Of a DNA stretch of 64,000 nt, positions 53,576-64,000 are shown piece by piece. Numbering within the stretch: position 1 is the stretch's first letter; every line of letters starts with the position of its first letter. Made by a program: the position numbers and the translations under genes. This stretch comes from Phellopilus nigrolimitatus (lineage: Eukaryota > Basidiomycota > Agaricomycetes > Hymenochaetales > Hymenochaetaceae): the NCBI GenBank assembly GCA_021029095.1, contig JAJOHG010000008.1, positions 62,001-126,000 on the forward strand. Direction: 5' to 3'. The notes beneath the pieces were generated by a model. It made no database searches and was not told the DNA's origin. It worked only from the letters and a program-made list of their open reading frames with translations.

Positions 53576-53879
53576 TGCTGTATGTATTGGAGAGTATGCG
53601 CAGCCAGAATCTGTACGATGTACACAAGATTACTTACCGTGTTAAGCAACAAATCCGTTTGTAGTAATTATGTATCTTGAGCTTCCCAAAGACGTTTCAA
53701 CCAAACTCGACAGAATTGAGTCGATTGACCACAACGTCAGTATGCGTGCTAAGCAAAATTTGCTAGTATTTTTCTCCGTCAAGGAACCGTTCAGAGTAGT
53801 CTGCCGTTATAAAAGTACAGTTAGTCACAACCGAGTCGCAAGCACGGATAGCAAATTCGCAGAAGATGAACATTACGAG

Positions 53880-55060
53880 TCACTCGCTAACGGGGAAGCC
53901 GTCTCCTACGAAGTCCAATAAGTACTCCGAAAGACGCTCGAGTTCCATTTCTCTGTCTGTTTGATCTGTGCTTTCTTCTGCACACTTGAAATTAACAATC
54001 GCGACCTTGCCCGCGGCATCGACGAGAAGGCTTTTCGGGTGGATGTCGCCATGTAAAATGCCTGCTGCGTGGATGCTCGTCAAGGCGCAGATAAAGGCAT
54101 CCCTGATAGAACTTAGGGATCGAAAGATAACTCGTAAATAAAGAGAGACATACCCTTGAGCCTCCGTAATCCGTAAGCGCTCCGACCTCCATCTGAGGGG
54201 TACACCAACGTCCGTCATGACAAGCATCAGCGGACCATCCTCCTCAACGTCCCGAAACAAACCAAGCACGACCGGCACGCCCTCCACGTCGTGCGCCGCC
54301 AGGTGTTGGTATATCGCGTACTCGTTCCTTAGAGCATCCACCTCTTCGTCCTCCTGCGCAAGCTTCACAAAAACGTTGTGCGTGATGCATCGCCATACAT
54401 TGCCGCCCCTGCCGTCTGTCTCGCGCAAGTGGACATCGAGCACAGCGTGGTGTGCAACGCGCATTGCTCTGTCCCTGTTCTGCGAGACGAGCACGATGGA
54501 GAAATACGTTTCGGCGGAGACGAGGCGCGAGTCGGAAACAGAGCCATCGTCGTTCCGCGCTTCTGGCGCTGAGCATGTCGATTCAAGTTGAGCCCAGTCT
54601 GGGGAAAGCGGTTGGCTCGTTTCGTCTTCGGTTGCGCCGAGGTACAGTGAGCGGGCCTCACGAACGAAGAGGGCGGGTGAAGGAGAGTCGTACACAAAGT
54701 AACGCATGCGAAGGACCAGGGAGTGTCGAGAACCGACAAGCTTGAGCGCTCCCTGTTGCACCTTTGAGCTTCTGTGCATACGAGCATGTCGGCAATCACA
54801 CGCACCTCTTCGTCTGCGACCAACGCACTGCTCTCTCGCTTGAGCCATTCTCTGGCATTCGACCTCATGAGCCCGTGGACATTGTGTGCGATACAGTTGC
54901 AACATTTCTCTCTCTGCTTCTGCTTCTTGGCTCCTTTCTTTCGTTTCTGTGACCCTTCAGCCAATCTGTCGTCGTCTCCGGCTGTCCGCTTTCCCTCTTG
55001 CGCACCACGATCGAGCTGGCCTTCTCCAACCAGATCAATTTGATTAAAGTCAATCTCCAT
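53880..55060 (-). CDS. Kinase-like protein with degenerate active site (arm B copy)
   Basis: Exons 55060-54806, 54752-54154 and 54102-53880 give 358 aa. Intron positions equal those of arm A; intron 2 (51 nt) is in frame and open, so its retention would simply lengthen the protein. The same features are present as in arm A: basic N-terminal segment (QKRKKGAKKQKQREK), CCNCIAHNVHGL, FVKL in place of the ATP-anchoring Lys motif, NEY, VLVMTDVG, HGDIHPKSLLVD and VNFK instead of DFG. That both copies keep the same substitutions and open frames suggests a maintained non-catalytic or atypical role. Convergent with the PWP/RW gene 52727-53575. Confidence 0.8.
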
Positions 55061-55079
55061 CGTGTCTATTGTCTGTTAG

Positions 55080-56786
55080 TTGCGGCTTCAGACTTCGCAG
55101 ACGCTGCCTTCAAAAGGTGTAAATAGTTACATGGGACAACTTGGCTTGAAGGCCGGACCGATAGGAGCACGCAGCCTGAAATGGTATGCGGCAAGAGTAA
55201 GACTTCCAATTACTTTTTCAAGTTCAACGCGACAATCGACGTCTCAGTCGGAGATGCTGGCAGTTCACCTTCAAGATACCCTACTTTTGCCTCTTGTTAA
55301 GCTTTCGCCCCGAAAACAGCTACCACATAAAGTGACTGTCTCTTGGACCTGTGAAATCGCAAGAGCACAACTTGAAAATGGTTAGAGGCCCCTTTTCAAT
55401 TGTTTATAACATTTCAAAGTAATGACCCAACTATTTTATGCAAGCTCTGTAGGTCCCCGTCGCCTGGTGAAAAATATATTCCAATGTCTGTACACTTCGT
55501 CCTCTAATACTCGGAATACCCCTAGTTTTCTTATCGTCGGGTTTTCGAAATTCTCGTCCTCCAACGATGGGTCGACGACAGATTACTCACTGATTCACAG
55601 CAGAATCATGGAAGGCGCCGAAGGTACATTTCAAAACATGTCAGAAGTCAGAAGTCATAAGAGGAACGATCCATCCGTTTTTTTAACCGTGTTATCCGCA
55701 TTGATCTTTTCGACTTGTTAAGTCTGTTGCTCGTGGACGGATGTTGCTGTTCCACGCTGAGCGTTTGGGCGAACAACACACTTGATCCACCCAGTCAGTT
55801 CTGTGCACACAACGCTTTGCATTGGAGGTCGAGGGCCTATCAATAGTCTCAAGATGATAGTAAAAACCCGCTTGCAAGCTGAGGCCAGAAGGAGCTCGCT
55901 TTCCATTATGTAATTCTTTCTGCAGACACGGCGTTCGGAGGGAAGAAACTTCGGTGCAACGGACTTCTTCACGTTATTTCTCATCGGAGGCGAAAGAAGA
56001 CTGCAAGAGTTCTGATAGAATATATTTCAACTCCTACACTGACACGCTGCTACTATTGAAATCTCTCGACTTTCGTAATGTGGTATATGCAAGCGTTTAA
56101 CCGGATTTCAAGCGCATTCTGAATCTCCATCTAAATCCCTTAAACTGTTAAACTGTTTGGACTGGCCTGAAGTTACGACAACTTCAGCTCGAGGTTCTCG
56201 CAATGTCAATCGCAAGATCATTTCTTCTCACTGTGAGTTGCCGTCTCATCGACATCTTGAGTCCCGACTAGGCCATTCCGACAATACGGCACGCGGCGAA
56301 GGAATGGAACGCACTGAGGAGCGCCCCGAGCAAACCTCGAAGGGGACCGTGCGGCATTCAAGACCTTAGCCGACTTGTCTGCTTATCAAAGGTAAGACTG
56401 CTTGCTGGTGAATGACTTTCGCAACACTCTCAAACTAGTCCCAATCTTAGATTCCCTCGACGTGACATGCAACAATGACAATCTGATTTAACCAGTATCT
56501 TTCCGTTGACTTCCAGACAGTTGTATGTCCGTCTTTGAGACATCTCTTGCTCCCGAGATTCTGAGACGCCGGTCATCTACGGGCTGGTTGGCGACCATGG
56601 TCGTCTCACGGTACGGACGGATAACGAGCAACGTTGAGATGTGTCTTATGGTGTACTCCATCTACAATGACGTCGAGGACCGCCTTCATTCGGAGAATTC
56701 AATTGGAGAAACGGCGACGACTGAATAGCATATCGCGGAGCTCCAGAAGAAGTTCTTTGGACTGGGAGACTAAACCGGTGATTAGT
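55080..56786 (+). other. Degenerate outer region of arm B, possible decayed gene
   Basis: Counterpart of 27950-29550. Coding-like pieces (MVCGKSKTSNYF near 55182, YSLIHSRIMEGAEGTFQNMS near 55585, FNSYTDTLLLLKSLDFRNVV near 56025) are broken by stops. Family not recognised. Confidence 0.4.
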
Positions 56787-57129
56787 TTCACTTTCTTTTT
56801 GACCTCTTTTTTCTATACCGTTGTACCGGCGGGTGACCGTCGTTGGAACTTGTGATCTAACGGCGATGCAGATACTTCTAGATATCTGCTCGAAGTGGCG
56901 ATGACTAAGGGACCGGCGTTCATTCACGCACTTCACTATCGAAAAGACAATCAGTTAAATGATGAAGACACGTACGTCCGAGGACTTCCGCTGAAATCAT
57001 AATATGACTAACACATAGATCGTGGCTTAGCAAGCTCAATAGCGCCTTAAAACGTGAACACAGCGCTACTGCTAGCACTGGCCGTGCCCAATACTTGTCC
57101 ATGAAGTTTGTCTAAACAAGTGATGAAGA

Positions 57130-57847
57130 TCGCCGTAATATGTCCTTTCTTCGTTCTTTGTCTTCTAGAAAGCTCATTCAGATGGTTCTATTAGGGCTGC
57201 ATTCCCTTGGGCGAAAAAGATGTGCCGATGCTCTCGTTCAGTCGATCGCCACTGTCTCCGAGATAATAGACGCCTTTCAAGCCTGCGGGCGCAAGGGGAT
57301 TGGCAGTATCTGTGCTTATACAAGCGGCATTTCCGAGGCCTTTCTGGGTGAACTCGCTTCCAATCTGGAAGCGCGGGGACTGCAGATCTCGACGAAGTTA
57401 AAATCCGGACAAACAAAGCACGCGCGTGAGGATCTTCGTGCAATTTCTTAGACGGATCTCGGAAGACCGGAGGTCGACGGAATCGAAATCTTCTATCTTC
57501 GTGCTCTCCTTAGGGAAACGCCTTTGAGGAGACACTTGAGGCTACAGATGACCTTCATAGAGAAGGCAAACTCTTAAGGGTAAGTGTTATCGGTCCTATA
57601 GTTCGTTGTGATCACATTACCATTCTCTTTCGCATTAGCTCAGAATCTCGGTGGATATGTCCTGGTAGGTTGTAGATGTCGTATTACTCTGACACAAGGT
57701 CGGCTGGATACTGTACAAGCAACTTTGTTCATGAGATCTACTAATGCAATTTTCCGCACCGTCAAGCCGGAACCTTGCTATGTAAAACCTCCGAATATCC
57801 AGATTCTCTTCGATTTTGACTCCGAAGAGTTTGTTATCGAGAGCTAA
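57130..57847 (+). pseudogene. Aldo-keto reductase relic (AKR7/aflatoxin-aldehyde-reductase-like)
   Basis: Pieces in family order: ATVSEIIDAFQACGRKGIGS, CAYTSGISEAFLGEL, ARGLQISTKL, HAREDLRA, then after a TAG stop (57449-57451) LGRPEVDGIEIFYLRA, then after a frame change NAFEETLEATDDLHREGKLL and further on NAIFRTVKPE. Relatives reduce aldehydes with NADPH in a (beta/alpha)8 barrel. The Tyr (AY) and Lys (STKL) of the active site are still readable, but the Asp before the Tyr is lost, and the stop and frame changes destroy the enzyme. The C-terminal half of the barrel is missing. It lies just outside arm B. Confidence 0.7.
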
Positions 57848-60810
57848 GTGCGTCTGTCTGTGTCCACTTATGCTCGCGTTTCATGAATACAACGCGTCCG
57901 GTGGAGGATTCTTCACGTGCAAACACACCTGTTTGGCTTCCCGCCCGAGAAGGACATAGGCTTCGACGTCTCAGCGCATGGGAACCAGGCGTATATTCGC
58001 CTAGTATTTCACCAGAAATCAAATCAAGTCACTTTGATGCGCTCGCGTTGGCCTGCGCTGCTTGCGTTGTCCCGCCGCGCTCTCGAGCAGCGCAACGCTC
58101 CTCACCCCAATGCGAAGCAGGACCCGGAGTAAATGCCAGACGGAGATGGCGCTCCGCTCAGTGGGCTGCCGTATTTCCGTATTTCACGTAGTTGCGTAAT
58201 CACTGGCGGGTCGAGTGCCGGAAATTCGATCTTCTCATTCCCACCTTGGCGAAATTTAGACGCGCAACGCTGCCACCATGTGTCCAGATGTGAGCACTAT
58301 TCAAATTCTGACGACGCTAGAAGGCCACGGCGAGCTTGGAAGCTCGCAGGGCCAATAATAAGGGAATACTGACGCTGAAAAGAACTGTATTGATATGTAC
58401 AACATTCAAAGATTTCTTGGTCCAAAGAGTCGTTTGGATGATCTCTGATATTAGCAGAAGCTCAAAATGGTCGTGGGTTAAGTCAAAGCGTATTCGAGGT
58501 CACGAAGCTAAAACATCGGCCGAAAAAGATGGTTTACACTGAGCAGCACGACGTAGGGGACGTGGAGCGAAGATCCGCTAAGTATGAATCTATGAGCAAG
58601 CGCGTCCGTTTTTCTTCCCAAGAAACGTCTTCAGCGCAGTGTTTTAATTGCATCTTAAGCATACATACAGGGTGGCGTATCAACCACAAACATCGAAGCT
58701 GAGATTTTATTTCGGAAGAAGGCGGAGACAGCCTAAGGTTCTTACCGCCACTTGACTTCACAAGCTCGCGGTGCTAGCAGCCACAATCTCGCTTTCTACA
58801 TAAGTTCAAGAAGACGATGAGAAATGGAAAGGAACGAGACGGCTCGTCCTGCTTAGAGGAATGTGCTTCGTCCTATGGGATTCTTTTCTCCAGCAAATCG
58901 CGGCGCCGGAGATGTTGACTCCGCTTGCTAACTTCGACGATATCAACCTTCAGAACGGGTCAGCTATTATCCATTCTAATTGCCCTGCCCGAGTGACAGA
59001 ACCTGAATATGTTTGATTTACAGAACGTTGGCGCGGAAGGCATGATGTGGACTGCGGGGACGCCGGGGCGGTCAATGGCGGTCCTACTTAAGTATACTAA
59101 CAAGGATGACAATCGGAAGGATGTATGGGCGCATGAGTATTCGAATACGCAAATGGTGCCGTATGCATGTTCTGTCCACAGGCTCGTTAGACGTCAATCT
59201 GAGATGCCTTGGTATGCTGTATACAGTTCAAACACCTGATCACGAAAAGAAGAAAGACGCAAAGCCAGAAACATTGGGAAATGACCAGAGAGGCTTCTAT
59301 TCATAAGTCTAAAACACTTCTTGTTTTTAAGCGTCGCCATTGGGCCCGTAATGGAAGTGTCTTTCTCATGAGTATTCATATAGGTCCACATGGCGTGCCA
59401 CGAAGCGGTCAGTGCGGTGACGCCTCAATGCAGAGCTTGAATTTTAAAATATTATGAAGTTTATCGTCGAACTAGAAGACCCTGGTTAATGTGCTTCTCT
59501 GGAAGGTTACAGTAATGATTGAAGGTGAGGCATTGGCGTTCGTGACGGAAGCGATCAGCTCTGCTTATCTCAGCTAGTCACGTCAACTTGAACTAATTGC
59601 CTTACTCGTTTCCTTGACGCTTTCTTGACCGTTCGACGTCAAAACGAAAAGTCCTGTGTGCTTGCTGTATCGGCTTACAGAAAATGAGACGCAGCGAAGT
59701 ATAAGGCAATGCGCTTGACTGCCAACTGACGGTCCGACTTCGGTTTCGGTGGCGAAAATCCCAGATGCAACCAGATATTAGGAACCATTTGTATGGAGCC
59801 ATATTGGCCCGCAGTGAGTCGTGTCTTTCATCGATTTTTTTTTCCATTCAAATTGAGCTCACGGAAATGCTATGCTTGAGTGGTGCATTTTAAGCATTTT
59901 AAGTTCCTCTTCTCAACCGATCGCGCAGGAATCGGTGACAATCGTGCTGAACGCCCACGGCGAGTATTGCACGTGTAATTCACAGCGCGGCCGTAAAGAG
60001 AGAGACTCTTCAACTCGTTTACTTCTCTATTCGCAGTAGCACCAAAGTTGAGAAGAAGTCCAAAAGGCCTTGGTTGGTTCGGAACTTAAAAGGCGCGCAT
60101 CTCGGAAATGAACTTCAAATTCGCTTTTCGGTCTTGACGTGGGAGAAAACGACTGCGATACATAATATCCGATGCCTTACAAACTCCTTCTGGCTGCCGC
60201 TGCTTCCATTTTTTGCGAGTTTAGTCAACCTTTCTGTTTTTAGTCTTTCGGTGCTCATTCTTGAATTACCAAAGGGGTTCTAGAGCCGCGTGATTCGGTC
60301 GCTGCGGTAGGCAATCCAAGCGCACACTTCAACATAACCAGCTTATACACAACTCTCCGGGTTATTACTCGTACGCTAACGCAAACAATGCACATAATAC
60401 GAGGCCTTGGACTTTCTCAACCTCAACGAACGCCGACTTGGCATAAGATGCCGGCGGGGTCTCTCAGAAATGCGGAACGGAAACCGACTACCCCAGAAAG
60501 TGTACATTCTCATTCTTCACGAGCTGGCTTGCATGATCGCCCTTGCCCTATTAGGAGATGGCCCTTCCTGTCATTTGCTGAAGCGCCTTCGCCATCGACG
60601 GAAGCTGCTGGCACTGCATCCGTGTTCGGATACAGGGCCAGATCCTCAGCTAAGACTTCTTAGCCGATTGGTGGGCCCAAGCTTATAAGAAAGTACGTCT
60701 CCGCTATTCTTCTAATTCTGGCCCCTCTCCGCCCCTCCCCGTACTCTTCTGTCTCGCGCTTCAAACTCACGTATAATCCCGTCGCGACGCGTACACAGCA
60801 CTAAACAAAA
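57848..60810. other. 3-kb gene-poor region
   Basis: Only short frames without motifs on either strand; possible decayed genes (for example around 59010-59240 and 60390-60690) could not be identified. The last 50 bp hold a TATAATCC motif (60772-60779) before the next gene. Confidence 0.45.
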
Positions 60811-62478
60811 ATGAGGCGCTCTGAATCTCTATCATCTGAGTCGAACTCTGCATGCTCGGGAAACTGGAACGAAGCCAAAGACTTTCCTACGTATGAGGAT
60901 TTGTTCTACCGCCCGCCGTCGCTCGAGCACTCTGAACTTCAGCGGCCTTCTGGGCCCATTGTCGTGGAGAATCGTCTCCCTGACGACGACAATGAGGCCC
61001 CGTTACGCGCTCTCCTCGACGAGATGCGCGATTGGTGTGTAGAAAACTCCGACGAAGTTTTTAAACGACTGAATAAGGTGCGTAATCTTCCATTACGTTC
61101 TTTGGGAATGCCCAAAAACCTGATATTTTTCAATTCAGCCCTTACCAGCGCCCCCAGAGTCTGACGACGAGCATGCATATGATCCCTCTGCTCCTCGGCG
61201 CACGTACTCAAAAGACGCGGATTTCCACGTTACGCCTAGCAGTAGCAACTCGACTACGCCGTCATCTTCTCCTTCACGATTACTACGGACGCCTACATCG
61301 TCCCCCATCCTCCGGCGTCCATTCGCAGATGTCCCACAGTCCCCAACGTGTGATGCCTTTATCGACTCACCTTGCCCATCTCCCGCCCTTCCACAGGCCT
61401 CCGTACGAGCCCGCTCCATATCCATGACGCCGCCCATTACGACGCGTAGCGAAGTGATTCTCAATCAGCGACGCCCACCTCCCTTGCAAGCAAGCTCTGC
61501 GTCCCTCGGGCCAGACCGCATGCTGTTGAAAGCGGGCTTCAACAAGTCTTTCTCCGCGCCGAGCACACCGACCGCCATGGAGTTTCTACACGCGAAGACA
61601 GACAGGCAGTCACGCCGCATGCAGCAATTGCCGTACGGTGCCGCACCCGGTCACCTGATGCCCGGGGACTTTAGCGTACGCGGCGCGACGCATTCACGCT
61701 GGTCCCTTTCGACTGCGGGGCAGGATGATATCCCGGTCGTATCTCCAAATACGGGTTCTCTCTCTCCGCAAACGCGTGGCGAGAACATGAAACGGAGCAT
61801 TGTTCGATCGCCGTCGCGTGTCAGCCTTGGACTAAGCTTCGCTAAGTTTGAGCTTGGAAGAATCATGCGCTTTCCTTCGCGATCGGGGAGCAGAAAGCGG
61901 CTGATCGTCCAGGGCGTTATAGCAGGTGACGAACCAGCCGTGCAGTGCGTAAAGGAGTGGTGTGAGGTAAGTTCTTAATACTCGATTCAGAAAACTCCGC
62001 TTTTTCATCCCAGAAAAGACCTGCCAAAGTTTTGATGTGCTTCTCCAAATCTTCTCTTTTCGCGCTTTTGTGTCCTCATCTTTAATAACCGCTTTTATAG
62101 GTTTTTGGCGCTGTCGGCCGCGTGTCCCAGAAACCAAACGGCGAGATTCACGTCCACTTCCGGAACCGTACAGTCGCTGACAGAGTAAGTCCGTTCAGTG
62201 ATACAACGCGTTGCCTTCGCAACCCTCGGCGCAGTAAAGCTGATTGACCTTCTTTCTTCCCTTCCTTCCGTGCCCTTCAAACACTATGTTTCGATTCATT
62301 GGTTGACTGGATCCGCGATTATGACTTATTGTCACTTCCACCGATTCGGAACGACCATCGCCGCTCTGCTGCCTTGCAATAATTCTGAATATAGGTGTGT
62401 CGGGCTCACACGCAGGTGGTCGTCATCGGTGTTGGAGTCGTGTCGCTTTCGTACGCCAGCGCTAACGGCCGCAAATGA
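60811..62478 (+). CDS. Ser/Pro-rich protein with C-terminal RRM-like fold (tentative)
   Basis: Exons 60811-61077, 61139-61966, 62101-62184 and 62395-62478 give 420 aa; all introns are phase 0 (61, 134 and 210 nt). Residues 1-89 are acidic and end in a helix (ALLDEMRDWCVENSDEVFKR). The middle (about 90-320) is disordered with many SP/TP motifs (PSSSPSRLLRTPTSSPILRR). The C-terminal 80 residues form a small alpha/beta unit: VQCVKEWCE, VFGAVGRVSQKPNGEIHVHF, RNRTVADRVCRAHTQVVVIG, GVVSLSYAS. The order of a charged helix, FG.V strand, HVHFRN strand and helix resembles an RNA-recognition motif, but RNP residues are not clear. Could be an RNA-binding regulator; inferred only. The ATG has AAAAATG context. 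Confidence 0.68.
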
Positions 62479-63880
62479 TCCCGTCCTTTGGAGCGTCGAA
62501 GTACCCGGATGTATCGATATATCGATTCTCCTCGCTTCATTGTCTTGCGAGTGCCCTCGAAGGTCTTACCCTCGATGGATGCTCATGACCCTGGTCGAAA
62601 GTTTTATGGACTCCACCTCTTCTCCGTCTTCCGCTTTCATCCATTCCTTTGTCCCCACTCCCTCGATAAATTCCCACACGACTTTAATGCTGACGCCACC
62701 ATTATTACACAAGCGCCCATTTGGGCCTGTGGCTGGAATCAGCGCTGTACTCACTGCCGCTCCTTCAGATTTCCTTGTCAAGACAACTTTCAACTCACTC
62801 TTTTGTCTCCATACACAGTGTCCACGTGTGCGTCTGGATAAAGATGATCTAGGCGCGACACAATTGTATACCGACGTCGATATTTGATCTTTCTCGAATC
62901 ATCCTTCCAAGCCGACCTCTTCTTTCATTAACGCACGATCTTTGGGCCCGTTTCCTTTCCTTTCTTTCTCTCATTTGTTATCTCATGACCACTTCTAGCA
63001 CAATTGTAATGATACGCTATCGCGATCTGTGTTCGCGATGCGGAGGCGGACTGCTCCGAAGCCTTCGAATTTGTAGAATCCTTAGCTAGACTAAGGTTAT
63101 TGTTGTATCCGGTTGAACTCGAGCGCCTGCGCTAGCGTAGGCTTTCTCACTTCATCTATACGCTCAACACGGGTACTAGACACGAGTAAAAAAGTATATG
63201 TAGAAACCATCTTGTTGTATGTAGCGCAATCAAGCAAACTTCTTCCGTGCAAACAGATTTATATAATAAGCCTTGGAAGATTGTGAACTCTCGGCTAGTT
63301 TAACCTCAGCGGTGCGACTAATGACGGACACTTGTCACCCTTCGCACTTTCGCCTCTACACAAGCTCTTAACCGAAAGGAAACTACATATGCCATTGGTA
63401 AAAGTCACTTATGATGCATTGTAAAGAGATTTCCTACAAACCTGCTTTTGAGGCTCTATCTATGCATGAGCTGAAAGGTAGACACAAGATGTAACAAAAA
63501 CCCGCAAATGCGACTAACTGAAGCCCGAATAGTTATACTTCGTTGGAGATGATCAACGATATAAATATACGCCTCCTCGGATCGACCTGGGGCGATACAT
63601 TTCTGGTCCGAAAGGGGTAGACTCAGGTTGAAAATAAAAGGCGACTCAAAACGTGATACAAAGTTAGAGGTACACATGTACGTGGCATCGCGAAGTGGTG
63701 GAGCAGACCAAGGACGAAAAAGCCGCGAAGCGTACATACCATCAAGTAAAGATCCGAGGACGGAATTCCATGAAGCCAATCTTAACAGGTCGTGAGAGGA
63801 AACAGCGTAAACATGGAGAGGGGACAGCGTAAACATGAAGAGCGGATATGCATAGATGGTGAGCGGGAAAAGTCAATGGA
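62479..63880. other. 3' flank and gene-free region
   Basis: Follows the stop at 62478. Open frames to about 62.9 kb are low-complexity readings of the probable 3' UTR. No gene seen up to the right edge fragment. Confidence 0.45.
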
Positions 63881-64000
63881 TCACGAGTTCTTTCTTGGGG
63901 GTTGTCGATATTGGCTGTGATACAAGTCGTGGTCGCCGCTGCTGTCTTGCCCCCGAGTACGTCGCTCTAGGCGCGTCATCTCAAGCGTCTCTCCCACTCC
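63881..64000 (-). CDS. Possible C-terminal end of a gene running off the right edge
   Basis: On the minus strand the frame from the window edge reads VGETLEMTRLERRTRGQDSS, then GDHDLYHSQYRQPPRKNS, and stops at 63881-63883. Hydrophilic, tail-like. Too short to identify; it could be chance. Confidence 0.25.
   Translation of the reverse strand, partial: GVGETLEMTRLERRTRGQDSSGDHDLYHSQYRQPPRKNS

Larger units (their letters stand above)
52612..56786 (-). repeat. Arm B of the 4.1-kb inverted segmental duplication
   Basis: Inverted copy of 27945-32100 (see arm A). The arms lie about 20.5 kb apart. The inner end includes the TATAAAAGGA promoter of the PWP/RW gene; the outer end carries ACCGGTGATTAGT at about 56774-56786. 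Confidence 0.9.

Noticed and set aside
53810..53821. TATAAAAG between the convergent genes of arm B (and its equivalent in arm A)
   Set aside because: It lies between two gene ends with no downstream gene in a sensible position, so it is not called a promoter.
62479..62887. Open frames after the RRM-like gene
   Set aside because: Overlapping frames without conserved motifs directly after a clean stop; read as 3' UTR.
1..64000. tRNA genes
   Set aside because: No segment with paired A/B boxes and a foldable cloverleaf was found on visual scan; a tRNAscan run would be decisive.

Overview
This window looks like nuclear DNA of a filamentous basidiomycete, most likely an agaricomycete. Most genes are split by introns of about 50-70 nt with GT/GC..AG ends, some with a clear CTAAC-type branch site. 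The recognisable families fit such a genome: microsomal P450s, a half-size ABC transporter, a CipC-like stress protein, Pmp3/YqaE proteolipids and an apparently lineage-specific PWP/RWHPDKF family. There are no operons and no bacterial signals. No rRNA, tRNA or CRISPR was seen.

Layout. 1-8 kb: the 3' end of a DHA2-type MFS transporter (+), a coiled-coil protein ending in a PWP..RWHPDKF domain (-) and an unrecognised Ser/Pro-rich protein (-). 8.6-21 kb: a half-size ABC transporter (+), two tandem P450 genes sharing all nine intron positions (-), a P450 relic with a nonsense codon and a 5-nt deletion (+), and a CipC-like gene (-). 22.3-25.2 kb: a 2,879-bp DNA transposon-like element with perfect 18-bp terminal inverted repeats and an 8-bp target duplication (hAT-like), with no transposase that I recognise. 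25.3-27.3 kb: a mosaic pseudogene in which a casein kinase I fragment interrupts an eIF2-gamma gene copy; both parents' introns are kept.

27.9-32.1 kb and 52.6-56.8 kb are the two arms of an inverted segmental duplication of about 4.1 kb, lying about 20.5 kb apart. Each arm carries a convergent gene pair: a degenerate kinase-like gene facing a PWP/RW-family gene. A third PWP/RW gene (32.6-33.6 kb) lies just beside arm A. Between the arms are two Pmp3/YqaE genes (34-36 kb), then a GC-rich domain (about 36.6-50.6 kb) with a 4-kb stretch lacking a credible gene and two large low-complexity proteins. Beyond arm B lie an aldo-keto reductase relic (57.1-57.8 kb), a gene-poor stretch, a four-exon gene ending in a possible RRM-like fold (60.8-62.5 kb), and possibly the end of a minus-strand gene at the right edge.

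Functionally, the left third resembles an oxidation/export neighbourhood (P450s, ABC, MFS, stress protein) without any PKS, NRPS or terpene synthase. The centre is a rearranged accessory region: transposon, chimeric pseudogenes, duplicated two-gene module and stress proteolipids. Gene models were spliced by hand; joins were checked for reading frame, but no database or transcript evidence was available.
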